A DNA stretch of 41,195 nucleotides, taken from contig JAEZNO010000007.1 in assembly GCA_023441805.1 (NCBI GenBank), forward strand, positions 1 to 41,195, given 5' to 3'. Positions within the stretch are counted from its first letter, which is position 1. Every line of letters starts with the position of its first letter. A model generated the notes under the pieces. That model was not told the origin of the DNA and searched no databases. It was given only the letters and a program-made list of their open reading frames with translations. The stretch comes from Bacteroidota bacterium (GTDB lineage Bacteria > Bacteroidota > Bacteroidia > Bacteroidales > Lentimicrobiaceae). The position numbers and the translations under genes are program-made. Below, in pieces: positions 1-9,032 of this stretch.

Positions 1-163
1 CCCCCCTTATATACCCGCTAATTTAACACTCTTTTTTCACATTACAATGATTTCAAAGAACTATTTTATCAACAATATCAATACTTTCAGCGCATTTTTT
101 CTTCCTTAACTAAACGACATTGATTCAGAATTCATCATAAAATAACTGCCTTCTAATGCATCG

Positions 164-226
164 AAGCGTTATCTAAGCGTTTTCTAAGCGTTTCCGAAGC
201 GTTTTTATAGAACGCTTAGGAAACGC
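164..226. repeat. 11-bp-period AAGCGTT array ending in a hairpin
   Basis: AAGCGTT starts at 164, 175, 186 and 197, exactly 11 bp apart, and its inverse AACGCTT follows at 211. The last copies form a stem: 188-203 pairs with 211-226 over 16 bp with one mismatch, leaving a 7-nt loop. No T-tract follows. The rest of 1-335 shows no credible gene. Function is unknown; a protein-binding array or a transcribed hairpin are both possible. Confidence 0.7.
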
Positions 227-341
227 CTCGATATTGCTAAGATATTGTTTCGATGAATGAGATGACAGTTTCACCTCCATGACCAACCAACAACATTTCA
301 TCGTCGAATGGACCACCAACAATCAAACAATCAGCGGAAAC

Positions 342-523
342 GCGTTTTGCGTTCTGCGTTCTGCGTTCAGGGTTCAGCGTTAGTTCGGCGTTTTGCGTTA
401 GGCGTCAGTTTAGCGTTCGGCGTTTTATTTTGCGTTTCAGCATTAATAACCGAATGGGACATTTCATTGTCCTGTTCGAGTCCTTTTTACTTTTATCTTT
501 TGCCTTTCGCCTTTTGCCTTTAC
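342..523 (+). repeat. Composite heptamer repeat, copy 1
   Basis: This copy starts with 7-bp units of the form GCGTTnn (about 342-455). Then come a linker containing an ACCGAATGGG-type inverted repeat, the segment around TTGTCCTGTTCGAGTCC, and a TTTTGCC-unit block. The same modules in the same order occur at four other places in the window. Short open frames across it only translate the repeat and have no domain-like content. Nothing else gene-like is seen between 1 and 775. Confidence 0.8.
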
Positions 524-633
524 ATTGTGGCTTGGACAAAAAGTAGAAAAGAAAGCAGGGATTTTCGATGCTTTTAAAAGCATATACCGTCAGTATGGCA
601 ATGCGTTGAATAATTATCGTGGAATAGGAAGAT

Positions 634-805
634 ATTAATACCCGCCAGGGTCAATATAATTACCTGTTTGAGTTCTTTTTACTTTTATCTTTTGCCTTTT
701 GCCTTTTGCCTTCTCATACCCGAATGGGTCTATTTTAATCGTTGGACAGGCAATTCACTATTCAGCATTCAGAATTCAGAATTCAGAATTCGATTCATTC
801 ATCAT
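634..805 (+). repeat. Composite heptamer repeat, copy 2
   Basis: The module order is an ACCCGCCAGGGT-type hairpin, the GTTTGAGTTC linker, three TTTTGCC units, a second ACCCGAATGGGT hairpin, the GTTGGACAGGCAATTCA segment, and finally 7-bp ATTCAGA units. The last units run into the 3' end of clpB and supply its final codons and stop. Orientation matches copy 1. Confidence 0.8.
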
Positions 806-3379
806 TACCAGCCCGTCGCCTTCGGCGTCAACCCGTATCCCCCTCTCCTTCGTTATCTCGCCCGACAAGATCTTCTTCGAAAGTTCATTCAGCACCATGC
901 GCTGGATTACTCTTTTTACGGGACGAGCGCCATAGTGCGGGTCGAAACCCAGGCGGCCTATCAGATTGATGGCGGCATCGGTGGCCACAAATCTAATGTC
1001 GTTTTTGGCTAACAGGTCTTCAAGCTGCTTTAACTGCAATGCTACTATCCGGTTGATTTCGGTTACCGACAGGGGTTTGAACATTATCAGCTCATCAATC
1101 CTGTTAAGGAACTCGGGACGGATGGTTTTTCGCAGCATCGCCATCACCTGGTTCTTCATCTCCTCATATATCCTGTCGCGATTGGAATCGGTAAGTTCTT
1201 CCATCTTTTCGTTGATGTATTCCGAGCCAAGGTTTGAGGTCATGATGATTATGGTGTTTTTGAAATCAGCGGTACGGCCCTTGTTGTCGGTCAAACGGCC
1301 TTCATCAAGCACCTGAAGCAGGATATTGAATACATCTGGGTGTGCTTTCTCAATCTCATCGAGCAGCACTACCGAGTAGGGTTTGCGCCTGATTTTTTCG
1401 GTGAGTTGACCGCCTTCATCATAACCGATATATCCCGGAGGTGCACCAATAAGTCGCGATACGGTGTGGCGTTCCTGATATTCCGACATATCGATACGCA
1501 CCATTGAGCTTTCGTCGTTGAAGAGGAATTCGGCCAGAGCCTTGGCGAGTTCGGTTTTACCGACACCGGTTGTACCGAGGAAGATGAATGATCCTATGGG
1601 GCGTCTGGCATCCTGCAGTCCGGCCCTGCTGCGGCGGATTGCATCGGAGACGGCTTCAATTGCTTCATCCTGACCGATTACGCGTTTATGCAGTTCTTCT
1701 TCAAGATGCAGCAATTTGTCTCTTTCGCTCTGAAGCATACGGCTAACGGGGATACCTGTCCAGCGTGAGACAATTTCGGCAATCTCTTCAGCACCGACTT
1801 CCTCCTTAATGAGGGCACCGTTTACCTGCATCTCATTGAGTTTCTGCTTAAGCGATTCGAGTTTTTGTTCCGATTCCCTGATTCTGCCGTAGCGTAATTC
1901 AGCAACCCGGCCATAATCGCCTTCGCGTTCAGCCCTGTCGGCCTCATACTTAAGGTCTTCAATTTCCTGTTTTGTCTGCTGAAGGCCTTCAACCACATCC
2001 TTTTCGGCATGCCATTTTGCCGAGATTACGTTACGTTCTTCGATGAGGTCAACCAGTTCAGCATTGAGCGATTTCAATCTGAGTTCATCGCCTTCGCGGG
2101 CAATGCCGGCTTTTTCAATTTCGAGCTGTTTAATTCGTCTTTCAACCTGATCGAGTTCTTCAGGCACTGAATTGATTTCAAGCCTCAGCTTTGCGGCTGC
2201 CTCATCAATCAGGTCGATAGCCTTATCAGGCAGAGAGCGTTCACTTATATATCGTTGCGAAAGCTCGACTGATGCAATTATGGCCTCATCCTTAATCCTG
2301 ACTTTATGGTGAGTTTCGTAACGTTCTTTAAGACCCCTCAAAATGGAGATGGCGCTCATTGCATCGGGTTCATCGACCATTACAATCTGGAATCTGCGTT
2401 CGAGGGCTTTATCTTTTTCGAAATATTTCTGATACTCTTTAAGAGTGGTAGCACCAATTGTCCTTAATTCACCACGTGCGAGGGCAGGTTTGAGGATGTT
2501 GGCAGCATCCATGGCACCCTCACCCCCGCCGGCACCGACAAGAGTATGAATTTCATCTATGAAAAGTATTATTTCGCCATTTGATTCGATAACTTCGTGA
2601 ATCACAGCCTTTAGTCGCTCTTCAAATTCGCCCTTGTATTTAGCGCCGGCTATAAGGGCACCCATGTCCAGTGAGAAGAGTGATTTCGATTTCAGAGTTT
2701 CGGGCACATCGCCGTTGATGATTCTGTGCGCAATACCTTCGGCAATTGCGGTTTTACCCACACCGGGTTCGCCGATAAGAATGGGGTTATTCTTTGTTCT
2801 CCGGCTTAAGATTTGCAAAACCCTTCTGATTTCTTCGTCACGTCCAATTACGGGATCGAGTTTTCCGGCTCTTGCCAGATCATTCAGGTTGCGGGCATAT
2901 TTATTCAGTGCATTCCAGTTTTCATCGGCCGAGGCAGTGTTAGCGGCAGCACCCTTACGCAATTCCTTAATTGCATTCATGAGGTCCTTTTCGTTAGTGC
3001 CAAATCCTTTCAGATATGAGGAAACATCGTCATTTGCAGCTAAGATTCCCAGCAACAGGTGTTCAACCGAGACGAATGAATCGTTCATCTTTTTAGCCCT
3101 GATTGAGGCTTCGCGGATTGCCTTGTCGGCTTTATTGCTAAGATATTGCTCACCTGCCCCGCTAACCTTTGGGAATGAGGTAATCATACGGTCGAGCACT
3201 TTTACGACAGCATTTACATCCATATCAAACTTTCCAAGCAGAAATGGAGTTACATTATCATCGGTTTCGAGCAGGCCTTTAAGCAGATGGGCTGTTTCGA
3301 TCGACTGATTATTGTTGGCTGCAGCAATTTCTTGTGCTTTTTGGATTGCTTTTTGCGATTTGATAGTCAGATTGTCCAT
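776..3379 (-). CDS. clpB: ATP-dependent disaggregase ClpB
   Basis: Hexameric AAA+ chaperone that, with DnaK, pulls polypeptides out of aggregates in the cytoplasm. The 867 residues show a Clp N domain (1-145), a first AAA+ domain with Walker A GEPGVGKT (203-210) and Walker B ILFIDE (271-276), a coiled-coil middle domain (about 400-530) and a second AAA+ domain with Walker A GTTGVGKT (602-609) and Walker B (671-676). The pore-loop motif GYIGY lies at 649-653. Length is normal for ClpB, and the middle domain separates it from ClpA/ClpC. The last residues (NSEF) are encoded by an intergenic heptamer repeat, so the natural C-terminus appears to have been replaced or extended. It is transcribed divergently from the pyrophosphatase. 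Confidence 0.97.
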   Translation of the reverse strand: MDNLTIKSQKAIQKAQEIAAANNNQSIETAHLLKGLLETDDNVTPFLLGKFDMDVNAVVKVLDRMITSFPKVSGAGEQYLSNKADKAIREASIRAKKMNDSFVSVEHLLLGILAANDDVSSYLKGFGTNEKDLMNAIKELRKGAAANTASADENWNALNKYARNLNDLARAGKLDPVIGRDEEIRRVLQILSRRTKNNPILIGEPGVGKTAIAEGIAHRIINGDVPETLKSKSLFSLDMGALIAGAKYKGEFEERLKAVIHEVIESNGEIILFIDEIHTLVGAGGGEGAMDAANILKPALARGELRTIGATTLKEYQKYFEKDKALERRFQIVMVDEPDAMSAISILRGLKERYETHHKVRIKDEAIIASVELSQRYISERSLPDKAIDLIDEAAAKLRLEINSVPEELDQVERRIKQLEIEKAGIAREGDELRLKSLNAELVDLIEERNVISAKWHAEKDVVEGLQQTKQEIEDLKYEADRAEREGDYGRVAELRYGRIRESEQKLESLKQKLNEMQVNGALIKEEVGAEEIAEIVSRWTGIPVSRMLQSERDKLLHLEEELHKRVIGQDEAIEAVSDAIRRSRAGLQDARRPIGSFIFLGTTGVGKTELAKALAEFLFNDESSMVRIDMSEYQERHTVSRLIGAPPGYIGYDEGGQLTEKIRRKPYSVVLLDEIEKAHPDVFNILLQVLDEGRLTDNKGRTADFKNTIIIMTSNLGSEYINEKMEELTDSNRDRIYEEMKNQVMAMLRKTIRPEFLNRIDELIMFKPLSVTEINRIVALQLKQLEDLLAKNDIRFVATDAAINLIGRLGFDPHYGARPVKRVIQRMVLNELSKKILSGEITKERGIRVDAEGDGLVMMNESNSEF

Positions 3380-3534
3380 ATATCACGAATTTTCGGTATT
3401 GTTGATATCAAATATTTTGCCAATAGCCTGATAATCGGTAATATAGGTCAAATTGACATCAGGAGTACGGAACCACCATGCCACGATGGCATAAATAAAT
3501 TACCAAGAGTGAAACAAAATAAAGCCGGGCATGT

Positions 3535-3542
3535 TAACTTTG
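3535..3542 (+). promoter_or_regulatory. -7 box upstream of ppa
   Basis: TAACTTTG matches the Bacteroidota -7 consensus TAnnTTTG and lies 25 bp before the pyrophosphatase start codon. No TTTG -33 box is seen at the usual 19-21 bp spacing, so this is a partial match. Confidence 0.4.
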
Positions 3543-3567
3543 CTTTTTTAAACCAAAAACGATAAAT

Positions 3568-4239
3568 ATGGCAAACAGGTTGATGGATCCAATAGGGCGA
3601 CTGATGGGATTACGATATAAATCGCATCCATGGCATGGTGTAGAAATAGGCAGGGAGGCCCCGAATGTGCTTACCTGTTTTGTTGAGATGGTTACTACCG
3701 ATACAGTGAAATATGAGGTGGATAAGGTTTCGGGGTACCTGCGAATCGACAGGCCACAGAAGTACTCGAATGTTCTGCCCGCATTGTATGGTTTTATTCC
3801 TCAAACCCTTTGTGCCGAGAAGGTTTCAGATTATGCAAATAAGAAAACCGGTCGAACCGATATTGTCGGAGATGGTGACCCGCTTGATATCTGCATACTT
3901 TCGGAAAAGAACATCTCACACGGTGATCTTTTGGTTCAGGCTATCCCGATAGGCGGCTTCAGGATGATCGACGGTAATCAGGCTGATGATAAGATCATTG
4001 CTGTCCTGAAAAACGATGCAGTTTACGGAGATTATACTGATGTAACCCAACTGTCAGCTCCCATAATCGACCGTTTAAAGCACTATTTCCTTACATACAA
4101 AGATCTCCCCGGCGAGCCCCGCGATTGTGAAATCACACACACATACGGAGCCGATGAGGCAAAAGAGGTAATTGAATTCTCAATTGAAGATTACAGGCGG
4201 AAGTTTGAGAATCTAGACATAATGCTGTCGGAGGTGTAA
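3568..4239 (+). CDS. ppa: Family I inorganic pyrophosphatase
   Basis: Soluble Mg-dependent enzyme that hydrolyses pyrophosphate to two phosphates and so pulls biosynthetic reactions forward. The family I signature DGDPLDI is at 102-108 and supplies the three metal-binding aspartates; the KYE segment (48-50) and YGFIPQT (74-80) are also present. At 223 residues it is longer than the roughly 175-residue E. coli type because of an N-terminal extension, as I recall for other Bacteroidota enzymes. The start ATG lies just behind a TAnnTTTG box. A composite repeat begins within a few bases of its stop codon. Confidence 0.93.
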   Translation: MANRLMDPIGRLMGLRYKSHPWHGVEIGREAPNVLTCFVEMVTTDTVKYEVDKVSGYLRIDRPQKYSNVLPALYGFIPQTLCAEKVSDYANKKTGRTDIVGDGDPLDICILSEKNISHGDLLVQAIPIGGFRMIDGNQADDKIIAVLKNDAVYGDYTDVTQLSAPIIDRLKHYFLTYKDLPGEPRDCEITHTYGADEAKEVIEFSIEDYRRKFENLDIMLSEV

Positions 4240-4241
4240 AA

Positions 4242-4593
4242 AACTAAAGGTGAAAGGCAAAAGGCAAAAATTCAAAGTATAAAGTACTCGAACAAGTTAA
4301 TGATTTGACCCTTCGGGTATTAACGCCAAACGTGTTAATAGTGAATGATGAATGATGAATAGTGAATTGACTGTCCAACGATCAAAATAGACCCATTCGG
4401 GTATGAGAAGGCAAAAGGCGAAAGGCAAAAATTCAAAGTATAAAGTACTCGAACAAGTTAATGATTTGACCCTTCGGGTATTAACGCTGAAACGCTAAAC
4501 TGAACGCTGAACGCAAAACGCCTAACTGAACGCTGAACGCAAAACGCCGAACTAACGCTGAACGCTGAGCACTGAACGCTGGACGGCTGAACG
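4242..4593 (-). repeat. Composite heptamer repeat, copy 3 (partly duplicated)
   Basis: This is the reverse orientation of copies 1 and 2 and fills the whole gap between ppa and the CoA-binding gene. The block AAAGGCAAAAGGC, the linker with ACTCGAACAAGTTAATG, and the CCCTTCGGG hairpin are present twice (about 4249-4325 and 4411-4485). The block ends with many ACGCTGA/ACGCAAA 7-bp units (4484-4593). No gene is credible here. Confidence 0.8.
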
Positions 4594-4603
4594 AGTCTAA
4601 ATT

Positions 4604-4975
4604 ATGAAGAACAACGATAAACTGACATTGGTTTTGGGGGCAAGTTTGAAAACATCACGATTTTCAAATATTTGCATTAATTCATTGGTTGAAGAAAATG
4701 TGCCCACGCTGGCAGTAGGGCTGCTCGAGGGTGAAGTTGCAGGGGTAAAGATACATACAGGACAGCCGCATTTTGAGGGGGTTCATACGATAACGCTGTA
4801 TATTGGTCCTAAGAACCAGCCGGGGTATTATGATTATATAATCAGTCTTGCGCCCAAACGCATAATATTCAATCCCGGCACATGGAATCCCGATCTGGTG
4901 AAATTAGCTAAGGAAAACAACATCGAGATCGTAAATAATTGTACGTTAATGATGTTGTCGGGGAATTATTATTAG
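4604..4975 (+). CDS. Small CoA-binding domain protein
   Basis: A 123-residue single-domain protein of the CoA_binding_2 (YccU-like) family, a Rossmann fold related to the CoA-binding part of succinyl-CoA synthetase. Family features seen are the glycine-containing first strand VLGASLKTSRFSN (10-22), the segment IIFNPGTWNP (about 87-96) and the late NNCTLMML segment. Such proteins bind CoA or nucleotide-like ligands, but their role is not established. It stands alone, with a heptamer repeat directly upstream and the T9SS cargo gene 113 bp downstream. Confidence 0.8.
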   Translation: MKNNDKLTLVLGASLKTSRFSNICINSLVEENVPTLAVGLLEGEVAGVKIHTGQPHFEGVHTITLYIGPKNQPGYYDYIISLAPKRIIFNPGTWNPDLVKLAKENNIEIVNNCTLMMLSGNYY

Positions 4976-5088
4976 AAATTTGAATACTTATACACCAAAA
5001 ACTATCCTTCCCCGTTCTTGTGGTAATCAAAAAGAATTAATTTAGCCAATTAATTCAGGTTGTAATAACATTCACGGATAGTAACACT

Positions 5089-6363
5089 ATGGTAAACAGG
5101 TTGCTGAGTCAGTTTTTATTCTTCTTATTTGTATCCACATTTCTTTGCATAAGTGCTGCGAAAGCACAAAATACAGTTTCAATACCTGACCCCGATACTA
5201 CTTTTTGTCCCGATATTAATATTGCCATGCCTGTTATGTCGGGTGATTTGCAGAACATTGATTCCATTTCACTGGTGTTTAACTATCCGGCAAACACACT
5301 CACCTATCTTAGTTTCAGAGATGTAAATAATGTCCTAAGAAATAACGGTATATACAGTACAACTCCTATTAATGCCACAACAGTAAGATTCACCTGGAAG
5401 GCTACAACCGGGAGTTCTGCAACACTCAGTGCTGGTAAGCTGTTCGAATTGCAATTTAGCACCGGCACTCAAAATGGTGATATAACAATTGATTCAGAAG
5501 CATCACTATTCAGGGATAACACCGGTTCCTCAGTTGCAACTGTGTATTCAGGAGCATCCATTGTGCTGTTCTCTTCAATGTCAATTATTGTAGAGGAAAT
5601 CGACCCGACTTGTCCGGGGGCATGTGAGGCTAATATTGCTGCATTTGTGACAGGTGGTGTAAGGCCTTATGATTTTAAGTGGAATAATCAAAGCTCGGTA
5701 TTCGACAGTGTACTGGCTCGTGCATGTGGCGGGCCTCTGATCATCGAAGTAACCGATGCAAACGGCTGTATCATAGATACTTTAATACAGGTTACTGAGC
5801 TTGATGCAGCAGAAATAAAGATGGAAACCGATCCTGATACTGTTTATGTTCAGAACCCTATTGTACGGTTTTCATTTCCTGACGATCAGAGTATTGTCGA
5901 CTGGTGGTGGGATTTTGGCGATGGTTCGCCTATCAGTCGTGAAAAGAATCCTATTCACTTATACAACAGTGCAGCCAATCAGGGGATAGAAAAGTACACA
6001 GCAGTATTGAATTTCATTAATGATGACGGATGTAACGACAGCACATCCATAATAATTCCGGTTGCTGAGGCTAAGATATTTATACCCAATGTATTCACAC
6101 CGGGCGGTTCGGATATGATCAACCAGTATTTTAAGATCACCAAAATAAACGATTCAGATCAGAAAATACCAATTACCGATGAATACATCAGAATGAAGCT
6201 TGTAATCCTCGACCGTTGGGGACGGAAGGTTTATGATAATAACAATTATAAAAATGACTGGGATGGCGGCAACCTCCCCGAGGGGACCTATTATTACCGC
6301 CTGAATATTTATGGCTACTTTAAGGATGACAGCTATAAAGGAGCCGTAGTAATCCTGAGATAA
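5089..6363 (+). CDS. T9SS cargo protein with PKD and gliding-type C-terminal domain
   Basis: A predicted secreted or surface protein of 424 residues. A signal peptide is visible (1-26, cleavage after AKA). Residues 28-160 look like a cohesin/dockerin-type beta sandwich, 172-240 like an SprB-type Cys-containing repeat (CPGAC, ITDANGC-like), and 250-325 like a PKD domain (WWWDFGDGS at 272-280). The C-terminal segment from FIPNVFTPGG (331) to the end, with LDRWGRKVYDN and PEGTYYYRL, is the CHU_C or type B sorting domain recognised by the type IX system. Export would fit with PorT encoded at 32.2-33.0 kb. Ligand or substrate is unknown. Its stop codon touches the hydG stop, with no intergenic base between the convergent genes. 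Confidence 0.9.
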   Translation: MVNRLLSQFLFFLFVSTFLCISAAKAQNTVSIPDPDTTFCPDINIAMPVMSGDLQNIDSISLVFNYPANTLTYLSFRDVNNVLRNNGIYSTTPINATTVRFTWKATTGSSATLSAGKLFELQFSTGTQNGDITIDSEASLFRDNTGSSVATVYSGASIVLFSSMSIIVEEIDPTCPGACEANIAAFVTGGVRPYDFKWNNQSSVFDSVLARACGGPLIIEVTDANGCIIDTLIQVTELDAAEIKMETDPDTVYVQNPIVRFSFPDDQSIVDWWWDFGDGSPISREKNPIHLYNSAANQGIEKYTAVLNFINDDGCNDSTSIIIPVAEAKIFIPNVFTPGGSDMINQYFKITKINDSDQKIPITDEYIRMKLVILDRWGRKVYDNNNYKNDWDGGNLPEGTYYYRLNIYGYFKDDSYKGAVVILR

Positions 6364-7803
6364 TCAGAAATACAGGTCTCTCTTCCCGAATTTAATAAGA
6401 TCCAGTCTGTTCCGGAGTTCCTGAATGTTACGTGCATCACTTTGTCCTTCAAGTTCCAGGATGTTGTTTTCAATTACCTCCCACCCTTTTACTTTGGTTG
6501 ATTCGGGAGCATAATCTTCGAGGTACTCGGCCAATGTCAGCATTGCATTTGGTGAGCAGAAACGCTTGATGAAACCGGGCACTGAGAATTCCATGAAATG
6601 CTCACCTGTACGCTTATTACGGTAACATGCAGTACAGAATGAAGGAAGATAGTTCTTCTGCAACAGCTCATCAATTATCTCGTTGAGTGAACGGTTATCG
6701 TTTATCTGAAACTGCTCACGGTTAAGGTCTTGCTGCTCATTAAGCGAATGTTCCATATAGGAACCGATTTCAAGCTTAGTGCCGCCGTCAATTTGCGATA
6801 CACCGTATTGAATGACCTCTTCTCTTAATGCTGCCGGCTCGCGGGCTGTGAGTATCATGCCTGTGTAAGGTACGGCAAGACGAAGGATAGCAACTAATTT
6901 GGCAAAATCTTCATCACTCACATTATACTTCTGATTGAGATTAAGTGAGGATGCCTCTTTAATTCGCGGGAAGGAGATGGTATGAGGACCAACATTGTAA
7001 CATGCTTCAAGGTGATTAGTATGACGAACAAGCCCCATTACCTCAAACCGCCAATCGTACAATCCAAACAATGCCCCGATGCCTACATCATCAATACCGG
7101 CCTCCATGGCACGGTCGAGTGATGTGAGACGATATTCGTAATTCTTCTTGACACCGCCTAAGTGGTAAAGCTTATAAGCTTCAGGATGATAGGTTTCCTG
7201 GAATATCTGATAGGTACCGATACCGGCTGCCTTCACAATCTTAAAACCTTCGATGTCAAGTGGAGCGGCATTAATGTTCACCCTTCTGATTTCACCGGGA
7301 CCACTCTTAACACCGTAAACAGTCCTCACAGTATGAGCAATGTACTCGGGTGAATATTCAGGGTGTTCACCATAAACGAGGATCAGACGCTTCTGGCCAT
7401 TGTCCTCGAGGGCTTCTACTTCCTGTATCAACTCTTCATCAGAGAGTGTTTTACGGATGGCATCCTTATTTGATGACCTGAACCCACAGTACTGGCAATT
7501 GTTACGGCACTTATTTCCAACATAGAGAGGTGCAAAGAGGACTATACGGTTACCATAAATCTTCTTCTTAAGTTCACGGGCCCCTTCCTTTATTTCTTCA
7601 ATCAGGTCAGTGTCGGTTGCATTGATAAGAAGAGCAGTTTCAGCTAGGGTGAGACGATTTTTATCGAGTGATTTTTGAATTATATCTTTAATTCTGGCTC
7701 TGTCGGGTTTTTCGTTATTCAAATAGCCCCAAATTTCATCGGGATCGATGAAAGGTTTCATTTTTTCATCAGGTAAACTACACCTTTCCGGGTTGAAAAT
7801 CAT
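6364..7803 (-). CDS. hydG: [FeFe]-hydrogenase maturase HydG (radical SAM tyrosine lyase)
   Basis: Radical SAM enzyme that cleaves tyrosine to make the CO and CN ligands of the H-cluster. The SAM cluster motif CX3CX2C is at C99, C103 and C106 (CRNNCQYC). The C-terminal auxiliary-cluster motif CX2CX22C is at C390, C393 and C416; this separates HydG from ThiH. At 479 residues the length is typical. The first ATG is kept because the N-terminus (MIFNPE...FIDPDEI) resembles other HydG starts as I remember them; Met15 is the alternative. A TATCTTTG -7 box lies 40 bp upstream. Its partners hydE and hydF are not in this window, although the structural hydrogenase genes begin 6.6 kb away. Confidence 0.95.
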   Translation of the reverse strand: MIFNPERCSLPDEKMKPFIDPDEIWGYLNNEKPDRARIKDIIQKSLDKNRLTLAETALLINATDTDLIEEIKEGARELKKKIYGNRIVLFAPLYVGNKCRNNCQYCGFRSSNKDAIRKTLSDEELIQEVEALEDNGQKRLILVYGEHPEYSPEYIAHTVRTVYGVKSGPGEIRRVNINAAPLDIEGFKIVKAAGIGTYQIFQETYHPEAYKLYHLGGVKKNYEYRLTSLDRAMEAGIDDVGIGALFGLYDWRFEVMGLVRHTNHLEACYNVGPHTISFPRIKEASSLNLNQKYNVSDEDFAKLVAILRLAVPYTGMILTAREPAALREEVIQYGVSQIDGGTKLEIGSYMEHSLNEQQDLNREQFQINDNRSLNEIIDELLQKNYLPSFCTACYRNKRTGEHFMEFSVPGFIKRFCSPNAMLTLAEYLEDYAPESTKVKGWEVIENNILELEGQSDARNIQELRNRLDLIKFGKRDLYF

Positions 7804-7842
7804 GATATTAAGTTTTAAAATGCAGTACTCAAATTAGTATTG

Positions 7843-7850
7843 CAAAGATA
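7843..7850 (-). promoter_or_regulatory. -7 box upstream of hydG
   Basis: Read on the minus strand this is TATCTTTG, a full match to TAnnTTTG, giving a leader of roughly 30 nt before the hydG ATG. No -33 TTTG is seen at standard spacing. Confidence 0.45.
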
Positions 7851-7974
7851 CGAAATATTAGCGGGAGCGTGTTCCGGAAAAGGGAATTATTTGCCTGTCA
7901 ATACATTAGTTTTTCAAGTGATTCTCAGAAGATTTCTTCAGGCTGTTAAATCAGTTTCGGCTTATGCAAAAGTC

Positions 7975-8042
7975 CGGTAAAAGGTAAATCACAATAAGTC
8001 AACTGGTGATAAAGAAAATCTCCCGGTGATAAGGTAAATCGC
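7975..8042. repeat. 20-bp GGTGATAA direct repeat in the hydG/MBL gap
   Basis: Two near-identical 20-bp units start at 8005 and 8025 (GGTGATAA followed by an AAATC end), preceded by a shorter related copy at 7975. The surrounding gap 7851-8122 shows no other coding or RNA signal. Confidence 0.5.
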
Positions 8043-8122
8043 CTAAAATGATGAGTATGTAGGATAGAAATGTGGCAATTGTGGGGTTAATTTGCTGATA
8101 ATGAAGGCTGAAGGGGAAACCC

Positions 8123-8902
8123 TTATACAGTAACTACCAGATTATCATAAGCAAGATGCACATTCTCAGGAAGTTTCTTTTCTACCTCATCGTGCAGGCC
8201 GAGGAAGTGACTGATATGAGTGAGGTAAGCTCTTTCGGGTTTAACCTCCTCAATCAGGGCAAGAGCTTCGGGTAATGAGAAATGCGAGATGTGCTTTGAG
8301 TTCCTGAGAGCATTAATTACCAATACTTTTGAACCTTTTATTTTCTTCTTTTCCTTAGGTTCAATAAAACTGGCATCGGTAATGTAAGTCAGGTCATTGA
8401 AGCGATAACCCAGCACAGGTAGCTTGTCGTGCATTATTTTGATAGGAAGGATTTCAATATTATCGATTTTAAAATGGCGGGTATTAATTTCATTAATCGT
8501 TAATTGAGGGGCACCAAAGTATCGGCTTTCAGAGAAAATGTATGGAAATTCAATCCTGATGGCTTCGAGGACCTGTTTGGTGCCATAAATCGGGATGGTT
8601 TTGTTTAGTACGTAATTGAATGCCCTGATATCATCCAGTCCGGCAATGTGATCTCTGTGTTCATGGGTAAAAAGTACTGCGTTGATGTCCTCAACATTTT
8701 GCTTCAGCATCTGAAATCTAAAATCAGGACCACAGTCAATGACGATGTTCAACCCATTGATTGTCACCATGGCCGATGTTCTAAAGCGCTTATCCTTTGC
8801 GTTGGGTGACTTGCACACCGGGCAGTTACAGGCAATTACCGGCACTCCGATAGAGGTACCCGTTCCCAGGAAGGTTAGTTTTATTTTATCATCTTCTGCC
8901 AT
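8123..8902 (-). CDS. MBL-fold metallohydrolase, PhnP-like
   Basis: A 259-residue cytoplasmic metallo-beta-lactamase-fold hydrolase. The dinuclear metal motif HEHRDH is at 80-85, with the further ligand segments ITDAS and LTHISHFLGLH. The N-terminal GTGTSIGVP followed by C25-x-C27-x2-C30 is the extra zinc-binding loop seen in the PhnP / cyclic phosphodiesterase branch. Substrate cannot be told from sequence: phosphoribosyl cyclic phosphate, cyclic nucleotides or RNA ends are possible. It follows ribF on the same strand after 130 bp, and no phn genes are nearby, so a phosphonate role is unlikely. Confidence 0.85.
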   Translation of the reverse strand: MAEDDKIKLTFLGTGTSIGVPVIACNCPVCKSPNAKDKRFRTSAMVTINGLNIVIDCGPDFRFQMLKQNVEDINAVLFTHEHRDHIAGLDDIRAFNYVLNKTIPIYGTKQVLEAIRIEFPYIFSESRYFGAPQLTINEINTRHFKIDNIEILPIKIMHDKLPVLGYRFNDLTYITDASFIEPKEKKKIKGSKVLVINALRNSKHISHFSLPEALALIEEVKPERAYLTHISHFLGLHDEVEKKLPENVHLAYDNLVVTV

Positions 8903-9032
8903 ACATCTGCTTTTATCAATCAGTCTGCCAATAACCTGTTAGTCTTTTGGTCTTACATAAATCTATTTAGTCCTCCCGGCTGCCTGAACCCATCAGTCTG
9001 AAATAAATCCATTTGTTTCTATTCAGCAAGTA

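Noticed and set aside
308..577. 89-codon open frame on the plus strand
   Set aside because: It is a translation of the GCGTTnn and TTTTGCC repeat units, with no domain-like content; the same strings appear at every repeat copy.
668..1012. 114-codon open frame on the plus strand
   Set aside because: Its first half is repeat and its second half is antisense to the clpB 3' end.
2634..3308. 224-codon frame opposite clpB
   Set aside because: Antisense shadow of a strongly conserved gene; no recognisable protein features.
4242..4593. Possible CRISPR array because of regular repeats
   Set aside because: Units are 7 bp with no unique spacers of 30 bp or so, and no cas genes are nearby.
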